The notes under the pieces were generated by a model that saw only the letters and a list, made by a program, of their open reading frames with translations, had not been told where the DNA came from and did no database searches. Of a stretch of 64,000 nucleotides of DNA, positions 10,171-20,589 are shown piece after piece (within the stretch, counting starts at the first letter, position 1; the number at the start of each line of letters is the position of its first letter). Position numbers and translations under genes: made by a program. Source of the DNA: Dicyema japonicum (lineage: Eukaryota > Dicyemida > Rhombozoa > Dicyemidae); the NCBI GenBank assembly GCA_011109175.1, contig RDEW01000040.1, forward strand, positions 186,001 through 250,000, read 5' to 3'.

Positions 10171-13100
10171 TTAATTAGCTAATCTCCTCTTCTTGGGGCC
10201 AACGTCAATTGTCAGTATAGGTGTGTTTTCGTTGTCGCACAACCCACATTCCGAGACTCCCCTAGGTCGACATTCCTTATCAGCTTCCTCCTCATCAGGT
10301 ATCGATACTCCATGTCTATCTTCAGCTTGCATGCTCTCCAACGTCTTTCTCAATACTAACGTTTGGATGTACGCTTTCACCCTTTCCTCCAGTTTGAGGG
10401 CATCCAGATGGCCCTTGAAGAATCTCGAAACAATCCCATCCCAGGTAATGACTACAGGGATTATTTTTACCTTTGCGCGATGAATACATCCGAGTTCGTT
10501 CGCCAGTAAGTCATACTTATGGAACTTTTCCACCTCGACTTGCTTGAGGCAGTTTTGGGACGTGATCCCAATTTCAACGAGAGTAATCGTATTACGCACC
10601 TTATCATGAACGAAAATATCGGGTTTGTTATTCTGTACAGCCGTATCTGTACTAATCGTTGTGTCTACACGAATCTCCACAAATTCATTTGAGACAACAG
10701 ATTGGACTGAGTGGGTCTTCAGTTTCTTAGTTTTTCTTATTCCATATTGACGGCAGAGGTGTAAGTGAATACATCTGACCACCTCGTTATGCCGCCTGAG
10801 ATACGAGCTATTCAGCATTCTCCCACATCTAGTTGCAAGGTGATCAACGGTCTTCTTTCCTGAGTTACAATGTTTGCACTTGGCTTCTCCATTATCAAAA
10901 AACATGTTACGATCCTGAAGCAGACACAGCCTTCCTTCGGTTACAGGAGAATGATTTCCATGAACTAACCACCCTGAGGATTCAGCAATATTCACTTCGG
11001 TATCTTTCAGACACTCAAATAGAATAGAGTGCAGCGATTTCTCTTCAATTTTTCCCAGTAGATATTCATGTTGTATTTCCATCAATTTCAACATTGTCAA
11101 ATCCTTCACATTTTCAATGTTGTACTTTCTTGAGATGAATTCTACGATAGTGGCCATGTGTATTTTCTTTGAATTAATGACCCGTAGAATTCCCGCTCTT
11201 CTTAGGCAGTAATTTGCCTTATGTTCCAAATCACTATAAAATTGGAGGAGCATTCTTTCTGCTTTGTTACTGACTGACTCGAGGCCTCTTCCAAATTTAT
11301 TTCTTGGTAGATAAAGTCTTTCTTTGTTTGCCGGTTGCAAGTGGATATGACTGTCCATAAGAATTCTGCGAATATTTTTATCAATCTGTTCAAACTCTCC
11401 AGGTTCGATATCAATCAATCCAATGTAATAGTTGTAAAGGGAGATTGCATACTCATTCATAGCTTTAAACAGGTTCACTGAGTTTAAATCCGTCTTCGTC
11501 AAATTTTTGATCCGCTTAGATACTTCTCCATAGATTTTATTCATAATTTCTCCTTTAAGAACATTGCTGTTCTTATCTTCAAGAACTCCCAAATATCGGT
11601 ATCCATCCAATCCATCAAGGAAACGAGCTTTCCCAGACAAGGACTTGACATTTGTTGCAGATTTGTCAAAGTTCCTCTCCAACCCGGCTGCATCAAAAAA
11701 CGAATCAACTTCTTCCATCATCATAACCATTGAATCACTTTTGTGAGAAAACAACTTTATATCGTCCATAAACAGAAGGTGATTAGTGGCATATGTTGGC
11801 TCTCCATTTCCCGGGCTTCCCATAGTTACTTTAGGAAATTTTCCATTCAATATTCGGCTAAGGGGGTCCATTAACAAAGCAAAGATCTGTGGCGAAAGAG
11901 AGTCCCCCTGTAGAATTCCTCTTCTTATTCTAATCTCCCCCAACACTTTTCCTTCCAAATTCAGTCGTATCTTCCATTTCCCAACAAGTTTCGTGATAAA
12001 ACTCACAATCCAGAAAGGCAGGCCAGAATTCTGGAGCACTTCGCCCAAAAACTCGTGGTCAACGGAATCAAATGCTTTTTTAACATCGATCCAGGTAGAA
12101 CATAAGTTACTTCCATTTCTTTGATTTAAATATTGGTTCACCAAAGCTTGTTCTTTGGCTCCTTGACACATCCTCCGAGTTCCCAATTGATTATCACTTA
12201 AGAGATCGTACGATTCAATATATTCAGATAATTTCTTGTTCACACACTTTGTCAATAGTTTATAGAGATTAGGCATACAAGTAATTGGTCTTAACTCCTT
12301 GGGTGAATTACATACGTCCACTTTTGGTATAAGATGTGTTATCCCCGTGTAGAACCAATCACCAGGCGTATATTCATCATTTATGATCTTCTGAATCTCC
12401 TCGCAAAGATGTTCATGAATCGAAGTAAAACTTTTGATAAAGAAGTTATAAACTCCGTCGCACCCAGACGCTTTCCAATTTGGAAGCATCTTGATAGTAT
12501 CGACGATCGCTTCCTTTGTAAAATCGGCATAAGAATTTTCAGATCCAGTCACTCTCTTGTTCAACAAGAATTTGCTCTCCTTTCGATCACTCTCATTCCA
12601 AATGGTTGTCCAAAAAGGTAGACATTCCCCTTCATCGAAATTCAGCACTCCCTTCTTATTATCTCCACTAATATTTCTGTAGAACCGCCTTCTATTCAAC
12701 TCGAAGCACCAATTGGCTCTTCTAAATCCCTTTCTTGATTCATAAATTCTCAATTTCTTCTCAATTATCTTGATTTGATCACGGACATAGGAAGCAATTC
12801 TCTCAAATTCTCCCCTCTTCGATTTCTTAAATCCATATGAACATAGAGTATTGCGCACTTCTTCATCAAATTGCTTCTTCCCGTTCATTTCACTAGCCAT
12901 TTGAATTTGCTCAAGTTGTTTCCTAAGTTTAGTGATTTTTCCTTTCATGGACTCTTCCCAATTACTTTTAGTGCTATTCCTCCTGGTAAGACTTTCATAG
13001 GTGCACTGCCCAGCATATATGATATCTGTGATATCATTGATATCCAAATTAGGCAAGGAATCTATATATTCCTTGATTGCCGCATTAATTCCATTCAAAA

Positions 13101-13626
13101 TATCCTTTTTTATCAATTGTCTGGGAATCTTCCTAGTAGGCATGCGAAGGTTCCTTCCCGTTGTGAATACTTTCCCAATTTGGCAACAAAACTCTTCAAA
13201 GCATTTTCTAAAATTCGAAATTTCTACCTTCTGTATTTCCCCAACTGGAAGACCACAGAGTGATTCACTCGAATTTGAAAAGAGCAAGCTCTTGAAATTG
13301 GTAACGGATTTCGATGTCCCGAATCTTTGGTTAAAAGCATTCGTAATCAGAGGCCAACCACCACGGGGCATTCTCTTAAATCTGGATTTTGTAGCTTCAA
13401 CTACTTCCACAGCCCATTGTCTCTTGTCCACAGTGTGAACTTTGTCGACTACGCATTGCAGTGAGAGAAGATGTTCTTTAAGATCAGTATTGACAACTTT
13501 TTGGGTCTTGGACAAGTCATCGACCACATTCTCTACGTTTCTTTTGTTTTTTCTTTTAGTAACTTTCGTAGATAGGTCGATTGAAACATCTTTTCTTCTT
13601 TTCTTACAAGAAACAGCCATGCCCAC
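10171..13626 (-). CDS. intact RLE non-LTR retrotransposon ORF (family A)
   Basis: A single uninterrupted 1151-residue ORF encoding reverse transcriptase plus a restriction-like endonuclease, the R2/R4/NeSL type of LINE that copies itself by target-primed reverse transcription. Visible parts: a basic N-terminus (residues 1-35); a MPRGGWPLITNAF block near 86-98; reverse transcriptase with WIDVKKAFD (512-520), GILQGDSLSP (570-579) and the catalytic FMDD (619-622); and a zinc knuckle Cx2Cx7Hx4C (917-934). It ends with RHN (945-947), KPDI (1001-1004) and a following E at 1018, which together form the nuclease signature. The 5' flank carries TTTTTTGTTGTTGTGG just before the ATG, shared with the copies at 32547 and 53725. 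Right after the stop is TTAATTAATTA, also shared with the second copy. No N-terminal C2H2 finger is seen. It contains no introns. Confidence 0.95.
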   Translation of the reverse strand: MGMAVSCKKRRKDVSIDLSTKVTKRKNKRNVENVVDDLSKTQKVVNTDLKEHLLSLQCVVDKVHTVDKRQWAVEVVEATKSRFKRMPRGGWPLITNAFNQRFGTSKSVTNFKSLLFSNSSESLCGLPVGEIQKVEISNFRKCFEEFCCQIGKVFTTGRNLRMPTRKIPRQLIKKDILNGINAAIKEYIDSLPNLDINDITDIIYAGQCTYESLTRRNSTKSNWEESMKGKITKLRKQLEQIQMASEMNGKKQFDEEVRNTLCSYGFKKSKRGEFERIASYVRDQIKIIEKKLRIYESRKGFRRANWCFELNRRRFYRNISGDNKKGVLNFDEGECLPFWTTIWNESDRKESKFLLNKRVTGSENSYADFTKEAIVDTIKMLPNWKASGCDGVYNFFIKSFTSIHEHLCEEIQKIINDEYTPGDWFYTGITHLIPKVDVCNSPKELRPITCMPNLYKLLTKCVNKKLSEYIESYDLLSDNQLGTRRMCQGAKEQALVNQYLNQRNGSNLCSTWIDVKKAFDSVDHEFLGEVLQNSGLPFWIVSFITKLVGKWKIRLNLEGKVLGEIRIRRGILQGDSLSPQIFALLMDPLSRILNGKFPKVTMGSPGNGEPTYATNHLLFMDDIKLFSHKSDSMVMMMEEVDSFFDAAGLERNFDKSATNVKSLSGKARFLDGLDGYRYLGVLEDKNSNVLKGEIMNKIYGEVSKRIKNLTKTDLNSVNLFKAMNEYAISLYNYYIGLIDIEPGEFEQIDKNIRRILMDSHIHLQPANKERLYLPRNKFGRGLESVSNKAERMLLQFYSDLEHKANYCLRRAGILRVINSKKIHMATIVEFISRKYNIENVKDLTMLKLMEIQHEYLLGKIEEKSLHSILFECLKDTEVNIAESSGWLVHGNHSPVTEGRLCLLQDRNMFFDNGEAKCKHCNSGKKTVDHLATRCGRMLNSSYLRRHNEVVRCIHLHLCRQYGIRKTKKLKTHSVQSVVSNEFVEIRVDTTISTDTAVQNNKPDIFVHDKVRNTITLVEIGITSQNCLKQVEVEKFHKYDLLANELGCIHRAKVKIIPVVITWDGIVSRFFKGHLDALKLEERVKAYIQTLVLRKTLESMQAEDRHGVSIPDEEEADKECRPRGVSECGLCDNENTPILTIDVGPKKRRLAN

Positions 13627-13808
13627 AACAACAAAAAATTATAACCTTCCTTTAATATCATCATAGTAAATAAGAAACATTTTATAATATCGATTAATTA
13701 GTTACATTTTATAATATTGATTTATTATGTATTAGCATTTATAACTCATTAATAAATAAATGAATTAAAAATAATATTTTTGAATTATTCAGATTAAATC
13801 AGAGGTTT

Positions 13809-14448
13809 AAAAAAGTTGGTTCACTACTTGGAGACTCAGAAGATGTTACCCACAGAAAAATCCTTTCCACTGCTGCATATAAAAAATTCTTAACTATCTG
13901 GCGTTCTAAGAAGAGCATAACTACGAATACAAAGCTAAAATTGTATAAAACATTCGTGGTTCCAGTCCTGACATACAACTGTGGGACATGGGGGACTACG
14001 AAACGGGAAATGGACAATCTGGATCAATTCATAGAAATCAACTAAGAAACATCTTGAGAATACATTTCCCGAAAAAGATATAAAATTCAGAACTGTACAA
14101 AAGATGTGGCTTAAGGCCATTATCAGAAGAGATTCTCACGGCTAGGTGGAGACTTTTTGGTCACATCTTAAATGGATATGTTGACTCGACCAAACATTGC
14201 AATGGAGAACTATTTCGCACAACTGAAGGGATCATTCCGTGGCAGGCCTAGAGTGACGTTGCCTTCAGTACTAAATGATGACCTAATCCGAATAAACAAA
14301 ACTACGAAATGGTGAAGATCTTGACTCACTACGAGCAATGCTTCGGAACAGGGGAACATGGAAGAGGATGTGTGGGAGGATACTGGACGTGGCACAAGGG
14401 GAACTTAATTAATCTAATTAATTTTTGATTTCCCGAAAGTGCTTAAAA
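13809..14448 (+). mobile_element. 5'-truncated LINE (family C) with 13-bp TSD
   Basis: The fragment encodes the end of ORF2: KVGSLLGDSEDVTHRK, KLKLYKTFVVPVLTYNCG, RWRLFGHIL and RGRPRVTLPSVLNDDLIRI. These match the 3' half of the copy at 50117-51560. It is bracketed by a perfect 13-bp direct repeat AAATCAGAGGTTT (13796-13808 and 14449-14461), the target-site duplication of a 5'-truncated retrotransposition. Small frameshifts show it is dead. Confidence 0.82.
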
Positions 14449-14452
14449 AAAT

Positions 14453-15137
14453 CAGAGGTTTTTAGAAAATAATTCTCGCGGCACACTAATCGTAAAATAT
14501 TAGTCAACGACACACATTAAAAAATAAAAAAATTAAATTTTTATCGGATACGTAACAATGAGGACAAAATTTGTAAGTTTATGGGCAAATTTTTATTAAT
14601 TTTCCAAAATAGACATCGTATATTTTCCAAACAATTGTGTAATTCCTGAAATTCATCGAGTTACAATGAAAAACGAGTTTCTTCAATAGAAAATGAGACA
14701 TTGTTTTCAACACTCTCCGACAAAAAACAAATTCGACGAGAAACAGTGTTATCTGACAAGGGTATCTTCATAGTGATTATCGAGTTTTTTCCAATGGTAT
14801 GAGGTTTCAGTTCTTTTGCTATTTATTCAGAAAACAGATATAAACATTTCAATGATTCAGTTGAGCTCACAAAAGTATCACTAAACAACATTTGACTGGA
14901 TCAACATTACATAGTAAAAACTAAATAATAATTGTGTTGTTTTTTCAAATGCATAAAATAATCCACAGATTTTTTGGAATAGTTGGGATGCTTGGAAGTA
15001 AAATGTTTTTTGCTAGGAACCATAGCATCAATTTCTAAATCTTCCATGCAAATTAGGCACTAAAGTAGTTTCTTTTTATCATCGCATAGAAATCCAAATA
15101 AGAATCTTTATATGAACGACGAACTGATTTATCCATT
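14453..15137 (-). pseudogene. hAT transposon remnant, BED-finger end
   Basis: On the minus strand an ATG at 15135 opens MDKSVRRSYKDSYLDF. A frame then reads CLICMEDLEIDAMVPSKKH, FTSKHPNYSKKSVDYF and a basic tail, the BED-type zinc finger that starts hAT transposases (Cx2C, then spaced His). At the other end the plus strand has CAGAGGTTTTTAG followed by CTCGCGGCACACTAA, typical of a hAT terminus. The catalytic DDE core and dimerisation region are gone, leaving a short internally deleted element into which the LINE at 13809 inserted. Confidence 0.6.
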
Positions 15138-15429
15138 TTAAATTTAAATTATAATCAAAAAATTTAGCATTATAGCGATAAAATGACCCTACTTATTACC
15201 CAAAAAGATGGAAAATTAGATATTTTTGTTACATCCGCTGTAACATAAGTCCTCCTTCATCTTGGGCTCTATTATCGTGATTTCATCCCCATATATAATT
15301 TATTACTTGAATATATAACTCAAGGATCTCATCTCTCTAAATTTCGCCATCCATTTCTCTACTGCTTATTGACATTATAAAGTTTAATCTTCTAAAGCTC
15401 GAGTTTTTCATTGAGGAATAAGGCCAACT

Positions 15430-16300
15430 TTAGGGATATATCCTATATTAGCCTCCGTCTGTTGACAGAGTAGAAGGACCTCGAAGCTCGTGCATCAAGT
15501 ATAATCCCTCGATCCTTGTGTCTGCAGATGATGTAGTCAATTTGGTTGTATGTGTTAATTACTCGCCCTTCAGAATTTGTTCTATATCCCCACCACGTTG
15601 ATTTATGTCTGGCTGGGTGCATGAAGGCGGTATTGCATAAAAATAAGTTGTTCGTTTGACAAAAGTTAACTAGTAGGGTTCCTGGGAGATTTCTTTCTCC
15701 CCTGCCATGCTTTCCCATGAATGTCTCATCGGTTGTAACTTGGGTGCCAGCTTTCGCATTTAGGTCTCCTATTTAGGCTGCGATCATTACTAATGTTGAG
15801 AGAGCATACTTGGAGAACACGGCAGAAAGACTAGTGTAAAAGTCATCAATCTCCTCAGGGTTTTTATTAAGCCATCCACTGTGAGGGGCGTAAACGTTTA
15901 TTATAGTTAGGTATTTCTTCGACGGGTTGAGGTCATCCAGTTTCAATTGCAACACCCCGATTCTATCATTCACGCTGTAATAGCGGCAGACTCTTTTTGA
16001 TAGATCATTCCTAACGGCAAATCCTAGCCCATAGTGCTTGTTTCCACCTGGAATGAAGATTAGTCGAAAGTTCCCATGTTGTTCTTCGATCCCGTTGATT
16101 AGTTTAGTCTCCTGAAGGCAGGCGATTGAAATCTTGTACTTTGAAAGATTTTTCCGTTTTCAAACGCTAGAGAGTCCCCTGACGTTAAACGTGAAAAGGG
16201 AGAAGTCCAATGGCTTGATGCTGTGTTTTCCAGACACTGAGTTCAAGATCCACGTCACCAGCTCAACCAAAAAATGGGATACGCTCACTTAGTTGGACTA
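15430..16300 (-). pseudogene. family C LINE, AP-endonuclease domain
   Basis: The minus strand encodes an AP-type endonuclease in pieces: FTFNVRGLSSV (near 16180), ACLQETKLINGI, HYGLGFAVRNDLS (near 16010), LTIINVYAPHSGW (15890-15930), GRGERNLPGTLLVNFC (15650-15710) and STWWGYRTNS...YNQIDYIIC (15520-15600). This is the order of the N-terminal endonuclease of family C, whose start is also seen at 50117. An in-frame stop follows SLSTLVMIAA, and the reverse transcriptase is absent. Confidence 0.78.
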
Positions 16301-16329
16301 CTCCACACAGTCCACTGCCGAATTTATCA

Positions 16330-17630
16330 CGTAATATAATCTCTCCTTATTGGCTGCCAGCATCGAGGTTTCAACTGGAACAAGCAAATTGTTTCGAATA
16401 AGTCCACTAAGGGTTACGTCATTTTTTTGCTTTAAAATTTCTCTTTTTAAGGAAGCGGATCAGAGGCAAGTTAGGTTTGAAAGAGAAAAACCATCGACGC
16501 AAGATTCAACCATCCAGGCCTCCCGCTATAAATTCGTTCATGCTTTGAACAGTTTTTGGAGAAGAGATAAGGTGAAATCCTTTTACGTAAACCTTGAATC
16601 ATTCGCACATGCACCGGTGGCTCATGTAAGCTTTGCAGAGAAAAACTCCTATTCGCGTTAATCTTTGTTAGGCATAATCATGGTCCAGACAACGAATAAA
16701 AGTAGTTCTCAGCCGTCCACAAAAGCCCATAAATAAGTAAAAATATTCAAAAGACCAAAAGTAAATCAAACTAACTAATTCCTTGATCCTGACCTGCTCT
16801 AGCAGAACCCTCACACAATCACAGCGACCCAGATGAAGTTGTCCAGGGAGCTGAGGTCGATTCCAGAACTCCTTTTGAATTCCGGCCAGGCATTGGATGT
16901 CTTCTGAGTAAAGTGAATTTAATGACGCTATCAGAGAGAAAGAAGAAAAAATTTTCAACTAATTAGTTACACAGTACCACAATGGTGCCACGCAGCTTGC
17001 ACGTTAGGATGGTACTCCCCAAGGCCCCATTTTATTCAACAACCCAGGACCACGGTAAAACCAAACTAATTATCACATGATCACGATGAATTCTAACATC
17101 GACTTTATCTTTGCACGATGTTCTTCCCTCGTGCCTGCGCATAAACGTACAGGCCAGCTGACTGATTTTTCAGGGCCACCTACCCGTGATCTGGAGTCTA
17201 GTCTCATAAGGGCCTCCAGAGGCGTAGGTCCGATTTGGTGCAACGCTCCGTTACTCTGTAAGCTATCTTTTGCAATTTCCTCAATATTCCTCATATTTGT
17301 CCAAGATATGGACGGTCTTCACGAGGCGCATGCATATGAGAAACATAGCTCGATTTACTGGTTGTACAAGTTCATCAAGACCAGGTGAGTACCACTCTTC
17401 CATAATCCCGACAAATTTTCAATACGTTCAGTTTCTTCTCGCATTTCAATAGAATGATATCTACGTGTGGTGTCAAACAGAGATGCATATCAATTGTCAC
17501 GCACAAGATCCTTTGACATCTGTTGAAAGGGATGCCGACCTTGTTTAATTTCAAGGTTGTTTGTCGACCTTGTTTGTCAAAGGTAGAAGTGACGTAGACG
17601 ACTACTCTGCATTTACTATGAGCCGGTTTT
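16330..17630. other. unassigned region with short open frames
   Basis: No family recognised. Frames worth recording are 16350-16661 on the plus strand (103 codons), 16668-16958 on the minus strand (96 codons, LPGQLHLGRCDCVRVLLEQ) and 17073-17294 on the minus strand (73 codons, VGGPEKSVSWPVRLCAGTR). The last has the look of the RNA-binding part of a LINE ORF1 but this is weak. A small spliced host gene on the minus strand cannot be excluded. Confidence 0.35.
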
Positions 17631-17639
17631 CCATTATCC

Positions 17640-18070
17640 AGGCATTAAGTCTAGGTTAATTTGCATTCTTTCTGTGGCCTTCTGGATGTCCTGATCTAGC
17701 GAAGCCAACACAATATCATCCGCATAGGAGAGTAGAACATCATTATCAGGTTCAAGAGTCGGGAGATCGGCTAGAAAGAGGTTAAACAGAGTAGGGGATA
17801 AATGAGATCCTCGAGGGACTCCGTTGAGGAGGAGAATTGAGATTGATTTCAGAACTCCGAGGCAAACACGTCCCCTTCGTCCACTTAAGAAGTTGGTGAT
17901 ATAGCTTGAGCTTCCCTAGGATCTCCGATTGAAATATTTTTCTCGAATCTTCCTCGAGACTGAGTCAAAAGCTTTGTGTATTTCGATCGAGCAGAGCACT
18001 GTTTTTAAATGTCTTGGCTATTTGCAAATCCGACTCGAATAAAGTCGGTCAATTTCCAAAGCCTCATGGC
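17640..18070 (-). pseudogene. Jockey-like LINE reverse transcriptase fragment
   Basis: Minus-strand frame with NGVPRGSHLSPTLFNLFLADL followed by DVLLSYADDIVLAS and QKATERMQINLDL, that is motifs B' and C (YADD) of a Jockey-superfamily reverse transcriptase. Upstream, remnants of motif A (CSIEIHKAFD-like) can be traced at 17960-18010. It is broken on both sides and lies just upstream of EIF2B1 in opposite orientation. Confidence 0.75.
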
Positions 18071-18175
18071 TTTGCAGGGTTGAGTCAATATGCATTTCAT
18101 TCCTTAATTAAAATATAAATTATAATTTATATTAATTAAGAATAATAATTTTAACAAAAATAAATGTGCGTTTGA

Positions 18176-19306
18176 ATGAACTTTCTTGCTAATGTTGTGT
18201 ATAAATCATTAAACTCTTAGTTAACTGAGTTCTCCTCTATCGAATTTTCATTAGTAACCGGTAAAAACTACATAAATAACAGCATAGACGTTTCATCTCG
18301 ATTTAACGAATATGCAGAAAAGAATTTATCTCACCCATATGCAGCAGTTAAAGTCTTGGTGGACATTATGGCCACTTCAGACTGTATTTCTTTCAATATA
18401 TCTCAGCCGCGAGTTTGAAAGGACTTAGTGAAGAACTTGTCTCAGCTTACAAAACTATGAGTGGACTTTCAGAGCATTCGTTTTCCGTGCATTCAGCCTG
18501 TGACATGTGTACCCGATTTATTTGTCGTTCTCCCTCCATTTACAATCCAGTATTTTGAATGTCTCACTTTTAGGATTATTTTCAATTTAGAAAAGATCTG
18601 TTCTTGCGTTCTCACAGCTTCTTAGACATGGTTGAGAACTCGGCTGAGCGATCTTCTCTCACAATGTCTTTAGAGTTGGCAAAATCTCAGGTTTTTTTTA
18701 ATTTTAGAATTTAGTCTGTTTTTGTCGTTGGGAGTAGAAAAATTGTCGGAAAAGCTGTCATCAATTCTGTCATTTCTAGCAGGAATTTGAAAAGTATTCA
18801 TTTTAGCCACCAAGAACAGTAATCTTTGTTTTAAATAATTAGGTCTTCATTTGTGAAGAATAAACTGGGTGATTGTATGCCCGAACACTTTGTTGTTGAC
18901 ATTAACGAATTTTGGTATTTAAAGTTGATTATTTGAGTAATCGTGTTGGAGGATACGACTCGTTGATATTAGGTGCTGAGACTGTCTTCTCCTCTGGTGA
19001 GTATCTGGCTGAGGTTTTTTGTGAGTCATTTTAGAGCGGAGTCCTTCCTTTCTTGATTATTGCAAAGTCTTTTGGAATTTGTATTTATGTGATGGTGGAA
19101 TTTTATAAATTCAATTCCGGAGTATTGATTGGTGATAAATGCTTATATAATGTTTTTTATATTATTATTTGTAGTTGACAACCATTAAAAGTGACCTTTC
19201 TGGTTTTGATGTTGTTGAAAGTCAATATGTTAACAAATATATGACAGACATTGGAGAGATCTATCCTGATTCCATTAAATATGTTATTGACAATATGTTT
19301 ATATAA
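18176..19306 (+). CDS. EIF2B1: EIF2B1 orthologue, eIF2B alpha subunit (spliced)
   Basis: Regulatory alpha subunit of eIF2B, the guanine-nucleotide exchange factor for eIF2 in cytosolic translation initiation. Matches to the family run in order: HPYAAVKVLVDIM; then LKGLSEELVSAYKTMSGL and SACDMCTRFI; FRKDLFLRSHSFLDM; SVFVVGSRKIVGKAVI; YDSLILGAETVFSSG; the IAKSF...VMVEFYKF block; and the C-terminal YMTDIGEIYPDSIKYVIDN with its TAA at 19304-19306. Exact introns: 18384-18406 (23 nt) and 18550-18573 (24 nt). Three or four more, between 18690 and 19175, are evident but not all resolve to one splice choice. The start ATG at 18176 is the likeliest; an earlier ATG at 18164 is followed by a stop. No frame-breaking defect is certain. 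Confidence 0.87.
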
Positions 19307-19309
19307 AAA

Positions 19310-20080
19310 GGATTAAACTTACAAACTAATTTGTTAACTTACAACAATGATAGAAATGTGATCTCTCAATACATCATCCTTTATTCTATCCGATAGTAGG
19401 TCATAGCATCCAGACAACACTGGAAAATTAGTCGTATTGTCTATTGTTCGTGATAGTTATGGTAAAAATCAAATTTATTAAGTTATTAGGAAATTTTTTG
19501 GGATTTACTCAATTCATATTTGTTATGCTTTATTGATTTACATATCCACATTGAAATCCTGTCAACGATAAATTATTCTGTTTTTAAATTTGATGGATTG
19601 CTTAATAACCTTCAAGCAAACTTTCCCATTTATTATGAATACATTTGGGAGATTGCAACCATTTTTTGCTTTTTGACTTGTTTTGATAGTGTTACCTTTA
19701 TTCATCTCGATACCTTCAAGTGAAAGAAACCGGTGGTTAATGAAAACGTTACAGTCAAGAGCGGACGCTCCCAGAGATCCGACAGGTATATTTGGTTATG
19801 AAGAGAACCCGAAAAGTGAAAAATTTCCCGTTTTGGTAGTCAAGAAACCGCCATAGTGGAGAGGAAGATTGGCCAATCATGTACAGATATGAATGTAAAT
19901 TAAGTGACGACCACAACGTAGGCGCGCCAATTAGACTGAACTTCCTGCGCTTCGCTTTCGGCAACAATAAGTGTAATACACTCAAGAAGCTTGTTTATAC
20001 CAAGGCTTCTGGTGACTTTAGTGATATCCAATCGTGGATTGTTTTCTGTCGTGACTGAGAGCACATGACTCTGGGATGGT
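19310..20080. other. intergenic, no supported gene
   Basis: AT-rich up to 19740, then mixed composition. A 67-codon frame at 19520-19723 (plus) and a 76-codon frame at 19755-19985 (minus) match nothing I recognise. Likely spacer plus old repeat DNA. Confidence 0.45.
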
Positions 20081-20589
20081 TTGTAGAATCATAATTTGAT
20101 CACCAAGAATAGAAATAATTCTCCTTTTGTTTGTGGAGATCAGTGAGATGAATGTGTCAGCGCACTACACTTGTCAAGGAATTGAAGACTAGCATCTTGA
20201 AATGATCCCTGATTTGGATAATTTTTGATTCCTAACGTAGGTGATGAGTTGGTGCGGTTTTTAGATAGTCAATATCATTCTTAGAGCAGAGTTTTAGTCG
20301 TTTGTATTTTTCGATGTTTGCTATTGATTCCAGGGACCTCAGGCAGGAACAGCACAGTTCATCGTTGTTCTAATAAATTGTCTGTAGTGGTCAAGCTCTC
20401 ATTGCTCTGGCCAAATGATGTACTCGGCATAGCATAGAGTACGTTGAGCTTCTGAGATTTTTCGCATACACATTAGAGATGTTTTGAAAATGACAAGGAA
20501 GTATCACATGTAAACATAGTATTTTAAAATTTTTAACCACAGAAAGGAGAGAGTTGTTCATAAATAACGTTGGTTCAAAGTTGAATTGA

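Noticed and set aside
11202-13438. several 60-145-codon plus-strand frames inside 10193-13666
   Set aside because: They are antisense shadows of the intact 1151-residue retrotransposon ORF.
16350-16661. 103-codon plus-strand ORF as a host gene
   Set aside because: No recognisable domain. It begins at the edge of a LINE endonuclease fragment, and no tiny introns or upstream exon could be linked to it.
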